Assembly (NCBI GenBank): GCA_036734945.1
Contig: DAIMXP010000003.1
Location: 62,001 to 126,000, forward strand
Direction: 5' to 3'
DNA: 64,000 nt
Source of the DNA: UBA4733 sp036734945
Lineage (GTDB): Bacteria; Chloroflexota; UBA4733
Position numbers and translations under genes: made by a program
Part shown: positions 16,193-24,341 of the stretch, piece by piece
Position numbering within the stretch: position 1 is the stretch's first letter
Layout: each line of letters begins with the position of its first letter
The notes under the pieces: model-generated
Told to the model about the DNA's origin: nothing
The model's input: only the letters and a program-made list of their open reading frames with translations
The model's database searches: none

Positions 16193-16257
16193 GGCTGCTC
16201 GACGCGAACATCTTCCTGCGCGCCATCTTCCGAGCCGACACGGACCACGACATCCCC
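16189..16257 (+). pseudogene. PIN-toxin fragment (first ~23 residues)
   Basis: From GTG 16189 the frame reads VRLLDANIFLRAIFRADTDHD, the first strand and helix of a PIN ribonuclease including the first catalytic Asp. After this the frame is unlike PIN domains and soon ends (stop at 16363-16365). The toxin is therefore broken, probably by the deletion that brought the HEPN pair next to it. Confidence 0.55.
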
Positions 16258-16333
16258 GCGAGCCAAAGCAACGCCGCTACTCATACCGGAACGCCATCGT
16301 CCACAGAATCGGTGAGTGACAAGAACGTGGCGC

Positions 16334-16672
16334 TTAACGTACCGGCAGCGCGGGCATGCCCTTGAAAGGGCGCCGCTCGCTGACCTGGCGCATCGTTTGC
16401 TGGACTCGCGCTGGCGTATGGATGGGCAGGACCGCGATGGCCAGCCCATCGTCCACTTGCAACTGCAGCAGACGGTCAAGCACCAGATCCAACACCTCGT
16501 CGGGGTCGTCCACATCGACGGTGGCAACCAGGTAGCTGGTCTCAGGATCGTCGATGCCCGAGCGGACGTGGAACTGGGCTGAGGGATAGCGGCGATGGAT
16601 CATGCCCTGGAGCTCGACGATCGCTTGGCCGCTGGGTGACTCCGGCGTTGGCTGGACCCGTTCGGCGCTCAC
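16334..16672 (-). CDS. Uncharacterised partner of HEPN protein (112 aa)
   Basis: I cannot name this family. The protein has a predicted alpha/beta core with TSYLVATVDVDDPDEVLDLV, then DRLLQLQVDDGLAIAVLPI. Its ATG overlaps the stop of the HEPN gene by four bases (16669-16672), so the two are translationally coupled. In HEPN modules the partner is often a small nucleotidyltransferase. This protein lacks the GSxxxxxxDxD motif of that family, so it may be a different kind of antitoxin. Confidence 0.6.
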   Translation of the reverse strand: MSAERVQPTPESPSGQAIVELQGMIHRRYPSAQFHVRSGIDDPETSYLVATVDVDDPDEVLDLVLDRLLQLQVDDGLAIAVLPIHTPARVQQTMRQVSERRPFKGMPALPVR

Positions 16673-17067
16673 AATCTGCTCCCTCCCTGCTCAACCGCCT
16701 CGACAAAGGTACGGGTTCGGCGCACGGCCCGTTCCGCCTGTGCCTCCGTCACCCAGTGCAGTTCATAGTCGGCAGTGTTGCGCAATGCCTGGTTGCGCAC
16801 CAATGTGGCATGCAACGCACTCGAGTATCGCTTCCGGCGACGGACAAGTTGCGTTGCAAACTCTGCCTGGACGCCAGCGTGGCTCCAGACGCCGCCACTG
16901 TGGGCTGCGGGCACGCCACTCGCTTCCAGGGCTGCGACGGCCGCTTGAAAGGCGCTGTAGTAGCAGCGATTGGCGCAGTTGTTGTAGCGGCCGTTGACGT
17001 GCTCGCTTTCCGCGCCAGCCAGGGATTCTCGTGCTTTGCTCAGATAGATGTCTTCTCGTTCGATCAT
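16669..17067 (-). CDS. HEPN-domain protein
   Basis: A 132-residue all-helical HEPN protein; many HEPN proteins are RNases or toxins in toxin-antitoxin or defence modules. The helix NRCYYSAFQAAVAALEASG is the family's recognisable core, preceded by LSKARESLAGAESEHVNGRYNN. An RxxxxH RNase motif is not obvious, so activity is uncertain. A TATACT box (minus strand, 17075-17080) lies only seven bases before the ATG, so the transcript may be leaderless. It is the first gene of a two-gene operon with the 112-residue protein. Confidence 0.75.
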   Translation of the reverse strand: MIEREDIYLSKARESLAGAESEHVNGRYNNCANRCYYSAFQAAVAALEASGVPAAHSGGVWSHAGVQAEFATQLVRRRKRYSSALHATLVRNQALRNTADYELHWVTEAQAERAVRRTRTFVEAVEQGGSRL

Positions 17068-17202
17068 AACGCTGAGTATACGCCGAAAGGAGAGTGATGC
17101 CTGTGACTCGTCGCATGCCCACTCGCCCGTGCTGTATCATCGTGCGCTGACGAGGCACCCAGCCGTGGCAGCAGTACACCGCCTCGCTTGAAAGGAGTCT
17201 CC

Positions 17203-18138
17203 ATGCTCACACTCGGTTTCGCCAGCGCCATTCTGCCTGACCTCTCGCTGGCGGAGGTGCTGGCGTTCGCCGCGCAGGCAGACTATGACTGCGTGGAAGT
17301 GATGTGCTGGCCGCGTGGCCAGGCGGAGCGCCGCTACGCCGGTGTCACCCACATTGATGTCACCGACTTCGGGCCGGCGCAAGCGGCACAGGTACACGAC
17401 CTGATCCAGCAGCACGGTGTGGCAATCTCCGCCCTTGGCTATTACCCGAACCCGCTCACGCCGGACCGTGCCGAACGCCAGGTATATGTCAACCACATCC
17501 GGGCGGTAATCGACGCAGCGCAGCAACTCGGCTTGCAGAACGTCAATACCTTTGTGGGTCGGGATCAGCATGCCACTGTCGATGCCAACTGGCCGGCCTT
17601 TCTGGAGGTTTGGCCGCCGCTGGTCAAGTACGCCGCCGAGCGCGGTGTCAAGATCGGCATCGAGAACTGCCCGATGCTCTTCACGCAGGACGAGTGGCCG
17701 GGAGGACAGAACCTGGCCACCAGCCCGGCCATCTGGCGACGCATGTTCGCGGACATTCCCGCCAGCACCTTCGGTCTCAACTACGACCCGTCGCACATGA
17801 TCTGGCAGATGATGGATGAGGTACAGCCGATCTACGACTTTGCTGAGCGGCTGCACCACGTCCACGCCAAGGACGCCCGGCTCAACCGCAACGCCTTGAA
17901 TGCGGAGGGCAACATGGCCTTCCCCTTGCGTTTCCATACACCCAAGCTCCCTGGCCTGGGGGAAGTGCGCTGGGGCGCCTTCTTTGCCGCTTTGACTGAT
18001 GTCGGCTACCATGGCGCGGTGTGCGTGGAAGTGGAAGATCGGGCATATGAAGGCAGCCTGGCCGACCGCCAGCGCGCGTTGACACAATCTTGCCGCTACC
18101 TCCGGCAGTTCGTGGGAGAAAAACGCGCCGGGGCATGA
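17203..18138 (+). CDS. Sugar phosphate isomerase/epimerase (xylose-isomerase-like TIM barrel)
   Basis: A 311-residue AP-endonuclease-2/xylose-isomerase-like TIM barrel, a family that isomerises or epimerises sugars with a metal. Metal-site strands are visible: VKIGIENCPM (Glu), FGLNYDPSHMIWQ (Asp, His), LHHVHAKDARL (His, Asp) and GAVCVEVEDRAYEG (Glu). Start ATG 17203 has AAAGGAGT upstream. Its stop overlaps an ATGA that begins a short remnant resembling the start of the Gfo/Idh gene found intact at 19772. A second copy of this gene's last ~20 codons lies at 19704-19775. Confidence 0.85.
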   Translation: MLTLGFASAILPDLSLAEVLAFAAQADYDCVEVMCWPRGQAERRYAGVTHIDVTDFGPAQAAQVHDLIQQHGVAISALGYYPNPLTPDRAERQVYVNHIRAVIDAAQQLGLQNVNTFVGRDQHATVDANWPAFLEVWPPLVKYAAERGVKIGIENCPMLFTQDEWPGGQNLATSPAIWRRMFADIPASTFGLNYDPSHMIWQMMDEVQPIYDFAERLHHVHAKDARLNRNALNAEGNMAFPLRFHTPKLPGLGEVRWGAFFAALTDVGYHGAVCVEVEDRAYEGSLADRQRALTQSCRYLRQFVGEKRAGA

Positions 18139-18160
18139 CCGATCTCGTGCGTCCGAGCGC
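18135..18160 (+). pseudogene. Remnant of a Gfo/Idh gene start after the isomerase
   Basis: From ATG 18135 the frame begins MTDLVRPSA, close to MTDIVRLGV of the intact oxidoreductase at 19772, and has the same ATGA overlap with an isomerase stop. Similarity is lost within about nine codons. Confidence 0.45.
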
Positions 18161-18248
18161 CGCGTACAACGCTCCGCAGTTACGCCCTCAGTGAATCCCG
18201 GAGGCGTGAGGTCAATGCCGGGTCCATAGCCATGTGCGACCCGACGCG

Positions 18249-18893
18249 CTATACCGTCCGAATCGCAACCTCCTCCGCTGCTTCCCGAACCTGGATGCTT
18301 CGTAAGACGGCGCCGAAGAGGCGCCACCCCAATACCGTCATCGAAGCTCGCCGCTCGGTGAGGGCGAGCATCTGGTTGCTGCATTGCGCGAACGGGTCGA
18401 CAAGCACGACGTTGAAGAGCACGTCCGCGTCGTCGTCGGGCAGCGGCGGCAAATAGAAGTAGCGGCTGGTCTTGAAGGCGATGAGGTTGGCCAGGTCGTT
18501 GCGCAGTTGATCGCGGCCAACCGTGGCAGTCAGGCGGCGCGGCTCAACGCGGAGGAGAAGCGCCGTTTTCCGTCTCCCGGGAACCACATCGCACGTAGAT
18601 GTCGCGACGACGTAGCTGGGCCCGCCGATCTGGCGGCTGCCCAGAATATAGGCAGCATCGGTACGAATGACGTCGCCTTGCAGTACATGGAAGGGCTCAG
18701 GCGGAGTGGCCATACGGGCACAAACCGCCTCGTACCGGATCGGCGCACAGAGCAAATGATCGTTGAGAAACTCCTGGCGTTGCCGCTTCTCAACTTGACC
18801 AAGCGCCTCCCGAATGATGTCCAGCGCTGCTGTCCCATGCGATAACGGAGCGAGCCGTCGGGCCAGGTCCGCGACGTCAATACCCCCTGGCAT
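18249..18893 (-). CDS. Uncharacterised protein (214 aa), second gene of unknown cassette
   Basis: I do not recognise a named family. The N-terminal ~60 residues are helical; a beta-rich middle holds PSYVVATSTCDVVPGRR and TSRYFYLPPLPDDDADV; the C-terminal part is helical (ERRASMTVLGWRLFGAV). This CD(I/V)...FYLPP...R-A-S-L/M...GW pattern reminds me of uncharacterised proteins seen in bacterial defence islands, but that is recollection, not proof. Cytoplasmic; no signal or membrane segment. It starts three bases after the stop of the 162-residue upstream gene, so both form one operon. Confidence 0.65.
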   Translation of the reverse strand: MPGGIDVADLARRLAPLSHGTAALDIIREALGQVEKRQRQEFLNDHLLCAPIRYEAVCARMATPPEPFHVLQGDVIRTDAAYILGSRQIGGPSYVVATSTCDVVPGRRKTALLLRVEPRRLTATVGRDQLRNDLANLIAFKTSRYFYLPPLPDDDADVLFNVVLVDPFAQCSNQMLALTERRASMTVLGWRLFGAVLRSIQVREAAEEVAIRTV

Positions 18894-18896
18894 GGG

Positions 18897-19385
18897 TTAT
18901 TTGTTCAGGCTGAAGGCGGGACGTTTCACCTTCCGGGCATCGAGCTCAAATTCGGCGGGTCCTTCGCCCACCTCGGGCTCATCGGCACGTTCATGTTCAT
19001 CGAAAACTAAGACCGGTTCCGGCGCTACAGACGCATCTTGAATGATCGGGAGTGCGCAGACGAGATCGTGCATATGCTCAATGGCCGGTGTCGATCCATG
19101 CGTATCCACCAGGAGTCGCACAGCCTGGCGGATCAGGCGTAGGCCCCAACCGAGCCGCCGTGCATCCAGCGCAAGGCCGTACAGGCGAGAAAAGGTTGTG
19201 CCTCGCACAATGACGTACTGCTGTCCCTTTACCGTGAGCCGGCCGACTTGATCTTCGCCAAGCTGCTGTTGGAGTTGCTGTACACCCTGCAGCCGAAACT
19301 GCTCAAAGGAATCCCAGCACGGGCCAGGCTGCAAGCGAAGTTCATCGCGTTCAGTGGGCTGATCTACCGTGTCGACCGCAACCAT
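18897..19385 (-). CDS. Uncharacterised protein (162 aa), first gene of unknown cassette
   Basis: No family recognised. A helical N-terminal half (QFRLQGVQQLQQQLG; TFSRLYGLALDARRLGWGLRL) is followed by an acidic, probably flexible linker (VFDEHERADEPEVGEG) and a basic tail. This is the shape of an adaptor or antitoxin-like protein. ATG 19385 is chosen because GGAG sits six bases upstream; an in-frame extension would enter inverted repeats. The two-gene operon lies between two diverged copies of an isomerase/oxidoreductase junction. Confidence 0.6.
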   Translation of the reverse strand: MVAVDTVDQPTERDELRLQPGPCWDSFEQFRLQGVQQLQQQLGEDQVGRLTVKGQQYVIVRGTTFSRLYGLALDARRLGWGLRLIRQAVRLLVDTHGSTPAIEHMHDLVCALPIIQDASVAPEPVLVFDEHERADEPEVGEGPAEFELDARKVKRPAFSLNK

Positions 19386-19497
19386 CATCCACTCCATCCT
19401 GATTCCTGCATTTCCGTTGGGATTATAGCCCCTATCGTTGGTTTGGTAAACAGTCCCCAGCATGGGGAGTACGCCGCAACGTTTTGCAGGCAAGTCT

Positions 19498-19627
19498 ACA
19501 GGGCCGCGACTGCGGTCTGCGGCCAAGTCACGAGGGCGACTGCGGTCGCTCGCGCGATGACGCCTGACGCAAAACGCGACCGCAGTCGCCCCCCGTCCTT
19601 GGCCGCAGACCGCAGTCGCGGCCCTGT
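19498..19627. repeat. Nested inverted repeats (30 bp outer, 16 bp inner)
   Basis: Outer arms 19498-19527 and 19598-19627 are perfect reverse complements. Inner arms 19534-19549 and 19576-19591 are also perfect. All carry the CGACTGCGGTCGC-type core. A partial copy (GGGCCGCGACTGCGG) is at 34512-34526. This fills most of the 386-base gap 19386-19771, whose remainder holds only the isomerase remnant. Likely a dispersed palindromic repeat. Confidence 0.85.
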
Positions 19628-19703
19628 ACTTCGGTTTACAAATACCACCCCCTCGCTACGCAAAACTTTGCGGCGCACTCTAAACTTGGGTTCTCACGTC
19701 GTC

Positions 19704-19775
19704 CGCCAGCGCGCCCTGATACAATCTTGCCGCTACCTCCGGCAATTCGTAGGAGAGAAGGAGAACAACACATGA
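19704..19775 (+). pseudogene. 3' remnant of a second sugar isomerase gene
   Basis: The frame reads RQRALIQSCRYLRQFVGEK and ends in a TGA overlapping the ATG of the oxidoreductase at 19772. It matches the last residues (RQRALTQSCRYLRQFVGEK) of the intact isomerase at 17203-18138, with several silent differences. It is the tail of a paralogue whose body is gone. Confidence 0.8.
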
Positions 19776-20902
19776 CCGACATCGTTCGCCTCGGCGTCGT
19801 GGGCGCCGGCAGCATCGCCGTGCGCGGCATCCTGCCGCACCTCAGCCAGCCGGATGTCCAGGACCGCGTGCGTCTGGCCGCCGTCTGCGACCCCGTGCCG
19901 GGACGCGCCGACGCCGCCGCCGCCCGCTTCGGCATCGAACGCGCCTTCACCGACTATGCGGACCTGCTGGCCGAGGGCAACGTCGACGCCGTCAGCATCG
20001 CTTCGCCGATCGGCCTGCACTACGAGCAGGGCCGCCAGGCACTGGCTGCCGGCAAACACCTGCACTTTAATAAGACGATGACCACCACGGTTGCCGAGGC
20101 CACCGACCTGATCGACACGGCGCGCAGCAAGGGGCTGAAGATCGTGGCCTCACCGGGCCAGGTGCTGCGCCCCCAGATCCAGCAGATCAGGCGGTTGATC
20201 GCTGAAGGCGCCATCGGCACGCTCTGCTGGGCGGCCTGCGGCGCCGCCTTCGGCACCTACCACGAAAAGGAGGGTGTACGCCAGGGCGATGACCCGCTCT
20301 CCAACATCGACCCCTCCTGGTACTTCCGCAAGCCCGGCGGCGGCCCGCTCTACGACATGACGGTGTACTCGCTGCACGAACTGACAACCGTGCTGGGACC
20401 GGCGAAGCGGGTCACTGCGATGTCCGGCGTGCGCATCACCGAGCGCGAGTTCCGGGGCAAGATGGTGCCCTGCGACGCCGACGACAACACGCTGATGCTG
20501 CTGGACTTTGGTTCCAGCGTGTTCTCCCTGGTCTACGGCGTCGCCGCCGGCCGCCTCACGGAAGGCTTCTCCGGCAGCTATTTCGGCACCGGCGGCTCCA
20601 TCGTCGGCGGCAAACTCAACGGGCAGTCGTTCGACTATCCCGGTCGAGAAACTGTCGATCGGGCCCCGCGCGGCCAGCAGCAGACCTGGCTCTTGCCGCA
20701 TGTTGTCGGACCCCACCGCGGCATGCAGGAGGCCCACGTCTACGAGGACATCATGCAGTTGGTCGATTGGATCCGCGAGGACAAGCCCTCACCGGTGACC
20801 GCCGAGCAAGCGCGCCACGTCATCGACGTGTTCGAATCGGCCTACCGCTCCGCCGAGACAGGACAGACGCAGACACTGACGACAACGTTCCAGCCGGACT
20901 GA
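19772..20902 (+). CDS. Gfo/Idh/MocA-family oxidoreductase
   Basis: A 376-residue NAD(P)-dependent sugar or inositol dehydrogenase-like protein. The Rossmann fold starts VRLGVVGAGSIAVRGI (residues 5-20); the position of the EKP motif reads HLHFNKTMTTT (N-K-T, lysine kept). The C-terminal domain includes GGGPLYDMTVYSLHELTTVLG, with the Asp and His typical of this family's active site. Start ATG 19772 has GAGAAGGAG upstream and overlaps the stop of an isomerase remnant, so it was once coupled to an isomerase. Probable role: redox epimerisation of an imported sugar together with the isomerase. Confidence 0.85.
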   Translation: MTDIVRLGVVGAGSIAVRGILPHLSQPDVQDRVRLAAVCDPVPGRADAAAARFGIERAFTDYADLLAEGNVDAVSIASPIGLHYEQGRQALAAGKHLHFNKTMTTTVAEATDLIDTARSKGLKIVASPGQVLRPQIQQIRRLIAEGAIGTLCWAACGAAFGTYHEKEGVRQGDDPLSNIDPSWYFRKPGGGPLYDMTVYSLHELTTVLGPAKRVTAMSGVRITEREFRGKMVPCDADDNTLMLLDFGSSVFSLVYGVAAGRLTEGFSGSYFGTGGSIVGGKLNGQSFDYPGRETVDRAPRGQQQTWLLPHVVGPHRGMQEAHVYEDIMQLVDWIREDKPSPVTAEQARHVIDVFESAYRSAETGQTQTLTTTFQPD

Positions 20903-21024
20903 GGGGACAAGCTCGCCCTTGCCCTACAAATAGGCGGCGACGAGGTGAGAGGCCGTTCCGGTCTGAGCACCGCCCGCACGGCGCAAACACATGGTTGCAA
21001 CCGCCGCGAAGGGCGTGATAGGAG

Positions 21025-23703
21025 ATGAACGTGATGGCGACCACAACTGTGTTCATCGTGTTGGATGCCGACGATCCGGCTGCCGCGACGGAGTCGGTTG
21101 CCTGTGCGGCCGACCAACTCGCTCAAGCGCTGACGGCCCTCGGCATCGCTGTCCAACGGCCGGGAAGCCTCAGCGGGAGCGGCGGCGGTCAACGCATCCT
21201 GATTACCGGTGGCCAGTCTGCTCCTGGGAGGCAGGGGCTCTCGGCGGCCGGCCTGCAACTGGCCGATGCGCCGGAAGCGCTCGCCATCGCCCCGACGACC
21301 ATCGACGGCCAGCCCACGCTGCTCGCCACCGGCAGCGACGCCAGGGGCCTCACCTACGCCGTGCTGGAACTGGCCGACCGCGCCGCCTATGCCGAAAGCG
21401 GCGAAGCTGCCCTCCATGCAGTCTTCGAGACACTGGCGGTCACCGAGCGCCCGGCGAACGAGATTCGCAGCATGATGCGCCTCTTCACCAGCGACATTGA
21501 GGACCTGGGCTGGTACCACGACCGCCGCTTCTGGGCGGAATACCTCGCCATGCTGGCCACCCAGCGCTTCAACCGCTTCCACCTGGCGCTGGGTATCGGC
21601 TTCGACTTTGCCCGTAATATGCTCGACTCCTACTTCTACTTCCCCTATCCTTTCCTCCTCTCCGTACCCGGCTACGACGTGTACGCCGTGGGCATTACGG
21701 ACGAGGAGCGTGATCGCAACCTGGAGACGCTGCGCTTCATCGCCGCGGAAACGAAACGGCACGGGCTGCAGTTCCAGCTTGGCCTCTGGGCGCATGTCTA
21801 TGTCTTTCAGGATAGTCCAGATGTCAACCACCCCATGAGCGGACTCACGGCCGAGAACCACGCCGAGTACTGCCGGGACGCCCTGGCCAAACTGCTGCAA
21901 ACGTGCCCCGATATTGACGGCCTGACCTTCCGCGTCCACGGCGAGAGCGGCATCCCGGAAGGGAGTTACGGTTTCTGGCGCACCCTCTTCTCTGCTGTGG
22001 CCAACTGCGGGCGGCGCATGGAGATCGACATGCACGCTAAAGGCATCGACCAGGGCATGATCGACGTGGCGTTGGAGACGCAGCAACCAGTCGTCATTTC
22101 CCCCAAGTTCTGGGCGGAACACATGGGCCTGCCCTACCACCAGGCGGATATTCGCGCCGTGGAGCAGCCCGGACCGGCCACCGGCCAGCACGCGACGCTG
22201 ATGGCCTTCAGCGCCGGCTCCCGCCGCTTCACCCGCTACGGCTACGCCGACCTGCTGACGGAGGATCGCCCCTACGGCATCCTCTGGCGCGTCTGGCCGG
22301 GCACGAACCGCCTGCTGCTCTGGGGCGACCCGCTGACGGGCGCCGCCTACAGTCGCGCCTTCAGCTTCAGCGGCAGCCAGGGTGTCGACCTCTTTGAGCC
22401 GCTCTCCTTCTCCGGCCGGCGCGGCTCCGGCCTGGCGGACGGCCGCGACCCCTACCTGGACGCCACGCTGCGACCCGATGGCGACAGCGCCTCCTGGGAG
22501 AAGTACCGCTACACCTACCGCCTGTGGGGCCGCCTGCTCTACAACCCTGACGCGGACCCCGAGACTTGGCGCCGGCAACTCCGCCGCGAATTTGGGCCCG
22601 CCGCAACCTCCCTGGAAGCGGCGCTGGCGAGCGCCAGCCGCATCCTGCCACTGGTGACGACCGCCCATCACCCGTCTGCCGCTAACAACGTGTACTGGCC
22701 CGACCTCTACACCAACATGCCGATCGTCGACGAGGCACGGCCCCACCCCTACCGCGATACGGCTGTGCCAAGGCGCTTCGGCACCGTGAGCGCACTCGAT
22801 CCAGAGCTCTTTTCCAGCGTAGAGGAGTATGTGGACGAACTCCTCAGCGAACGGCCCAGCGGTCGTTACTCACCGGCGGAAGTTGCCCGCTGGCTGAATG
22901 ATCTGGCCGGCTCAGCCACGACACACCTGCTGGCGGCCGAAAGCATAAGCAGCAACCCCCCGGCGCCGGTGTTCCGCCGCTGGGTGATCGACATCCACGT
23001 CGAGGTTGGCCTCGGCCGCTTCTTCGCTGCCAAGCTGTGGGCAGCCATCGGCTACACCTTGTTCCGGCGCACCGGCGACAGCGCGGCGCTCCGGGAAGCG
23101 CTCGCACAGTACAACCGCGCTCGCGCCGCCTGGGCGGACGTGGTCGCGCTGACGCAGGACGCCTACAAGCCGGACCTCACCTTTGGACCAGAGCAGCAGT
23201 TGCGTGGCCACTGGGCGGACCGCCTGGCGGCAATCGACGGTGACATTGAGGACATGAAGGCTGCGCTGGACCGGGCAAACACCGTGGTCCCCCAGCAGAG
23301 CGGCGATCTGCACCAGCCAGCGATCACGTTCAGCGCCGCGCTGCTGGCACAGCGTCCCTCGGTGGCGGCTGAGCATCAGCCGCCGGAGAACTTCCTTCCC
23401 GGAGGCCCGCTCAGCATTGTGGTCACAGTCGCGGCCAGTGACGAGCGTCCGGCAGCAGCCTGGCTGCACTACCGGCACGCCAACCAGGCCGAGCGCTTCG
23501 TCACCATAGCTATGGAAGAACAGGAGAACGGCAACGCAACCCGCTTTGTCAGCGAGATTCCCGGCGACTACACGCAGTCGCCTTATCCCTTGCTCTATTA
23601 CGTCGAGTTCCAGATGGCCGACGGCGCCACCACGCTGTCACCAGGCTTCGACACTGACCTGGCAAACCAACCCTATCTGCTCGTCCGCCCACGGCGGCAG
23701 TGA
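21025..23703 (+). CDS. Large glycoside-hydrolase-like protein (alpha-glucuronidase-type N domain)
   Basis: An 892-residue soluble protein. The first ~130 residues form an alpha/beta domain like that before alpha-glucuronidase and hexosaminidase barrels (LLATGSDARGLTYAVLELAD). A TIM-barrel-like region follows (IRSMMRLFTSDIEDLGWY; LALGIGFDFARNML; DIDGLTFRVHGESGIPEG; DQGMIDVALETQQPVVISPKF). The rest is helical with a beta-sandwich end. No signal peptide is seen. Candidate acid residues are in TFRVHGESG and MEIDMHA. The gene lies among sugar-acid enzymes, so a uronic-acid-containing substrate is plausible. Exact CAZy family is uncertain. Confidence 0.7.
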   Translation: MNVMATTTVFIVLDADDPAAATESVACAADQLAQALTALGIAVQRPGSLSGSGGGQRILITGGQSAPGRQGLSAAGLQLADAPEALAIAPTTIDGQPTLLATGSDARGLTYAVLELADRAAYAESGEAALHAVFETLAVTERPANEIRSMMRLFTSDIEDLGWYHDRRFWAEYLAMLATQRFNRFHLALGIGFDFARNMLDSYFYFPYPFLLSVPGYDVYAVGITDEERDRNLETLRFIAAETKRHGLQFQLGLWAHVYVFQDSPDVNHPMSGLTAENHAEYCRDALAKLLQTCPDIDGLTFRVHGESGIPEGSYGFWRTLFSAVANCGRRMEIDMHAKGIDQGMIDVALETQQPVVISPKFWAEHMGLPYHQADIRAVEQPGPATGQHATLMAFSAGSRRFTRYGYADLLTEDRPYGILWRVWPGTNRLLLWGDPLTGAAYSRAFSFSGSQGVDLFEPLSFSGRRGSGLADGRDPYLDATLRPDGDSASWEKYRYTYRLWGRLLYNPDADPETWRRQLRREFGPAATSLEAALASASRILPLVTTAHHPSAANNVYWPDLYTNMPIVDEARPHPYRDTAVPRRFGTVSALDPELFSSVEEYVDELLSERPSGRYSPAEVARWLNDLAGSATTHLLAAESISSNPPAPVFRRWVIDIHVEVGLGRFFAAKLWAAIGYTLFRRTGDSAALREALAQYNRARAAWADVVALTQDAYKPDLTFGPEQQLRGHWADRLAAIDGDIEDMKAALDRANTVVPQQSGDLHQPAITFSAALLAQRPSVAAEHQPPENFLPGGPLSIVVTVAASDERPAAAWLHYRHANQAERFVTIAMEEQENGNATRFVSEIPGDYTQSPYPLLYYVEFQMADGATTLSPGFDTDLANQPYLLVRPRRQ

Positions 23704-23735
23704 CGTACACTGACGCAGCAGAGAAGGGAGTCGCC

Positions 23736-24341
23736 ATGGTCGCCCAAGCCCAGGAGGGCCCGATCTGGACCGTCGAGCAGTACCTCGACATGGAAGAGCA
23801 CAGCACCGTCAAGCACGAATACCATGACGGCCAGGTCTACGCGATGGCGGGCGGCACGCAAGCGCACAGCATCATTGCCGGCAACATCTGCTCCCTATTG
23901 CGCGTAGCCGTCCGGGGCAGTGGCTGCCGCGTACTCAACTCAGATATAAAGATCCGCCAGTCAGTGGAAGATTATGTCTATGCTGATGCCACCGTGACCT
24001 GTGACCCCAGCGACATTCGACCCGAGCAGGTCTGGATCGATCATCCGCTGCTCGTGATCGAAGTGCTGTCTTTCTCAACGGCGCGGCACGACCGGGGCGA
24101 CAAGTTTGACGGGTACAAGCAGATCGCCAGCCTCCGCGAGTACGTCCTCATCGAATCCCGACAGCGTGAAGTCGAGGTATGGCGACGGGAAGAGTCCCAG
24201 GCGTGGCGCCGCACCGCCCACGCTCCTGGCGAGGACATCGTCCTGGCGAGCGTCCCCTTGACAGTGTCAATGGACCTGCTCTACGAGGATAGCGGCGTCT
24301 TGACTGGATCTGGTAGCAACCTGGAGACGGTAAGAGCATGA
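23736..24341 (+). CDS. Uma2-family (DUF820) endonuclease-like protein
   Basis: A 201-residue Uma2 protein. The family pattern is clear: WTVEQYLDMEE, KHEYHDGQVYAMAGG, RVLNSDIKIRQ, YVYADATVTCD and HPLLVIEVLSFSTARHDRGDKF, with YVLIESRQREVEVWRR later. The Asp/Glu/Lys-type residues of a PD-(D/E)XK site are present. ATG 23736 has AGAAGGGAG upstream. Its stop overlaps the start of the enolase-superfamily gene by four bases, so it is translated with a catabolic gene although the functions look unrelated. Confidence 0.87.
   Translation: MVAQAQEGPIWTVEQYLDMEEHSTVKHEYHDGQVYAMAGGTQAHSIIAGNICSLLRVAVRGSGCRVLNSDIKIRQSVEDYVYADATVTCDPSDIRPEQVWIDHPLLVIEVLSFSTARHDRGDKFDGYKQIASLREYVLIESRQREVEVWRREESQAWRRTAHAPGEDIVLASVPLTVSMDLLYEDSGVLTGSGSNLETVRA

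Noticed and set aside
19498..19627. Insertion sequence between the repeats
   Set aside because: Only 70 bases between outer arms and no transposase; treated as a palindromic repeat.
20842..22746. 634-codon open frame antisense to the large glycoside hydrolase
   Set aside because: Antisense shadow; the plus-strand protein has clear fold patterns and a ribosome-binding site, this one has none.
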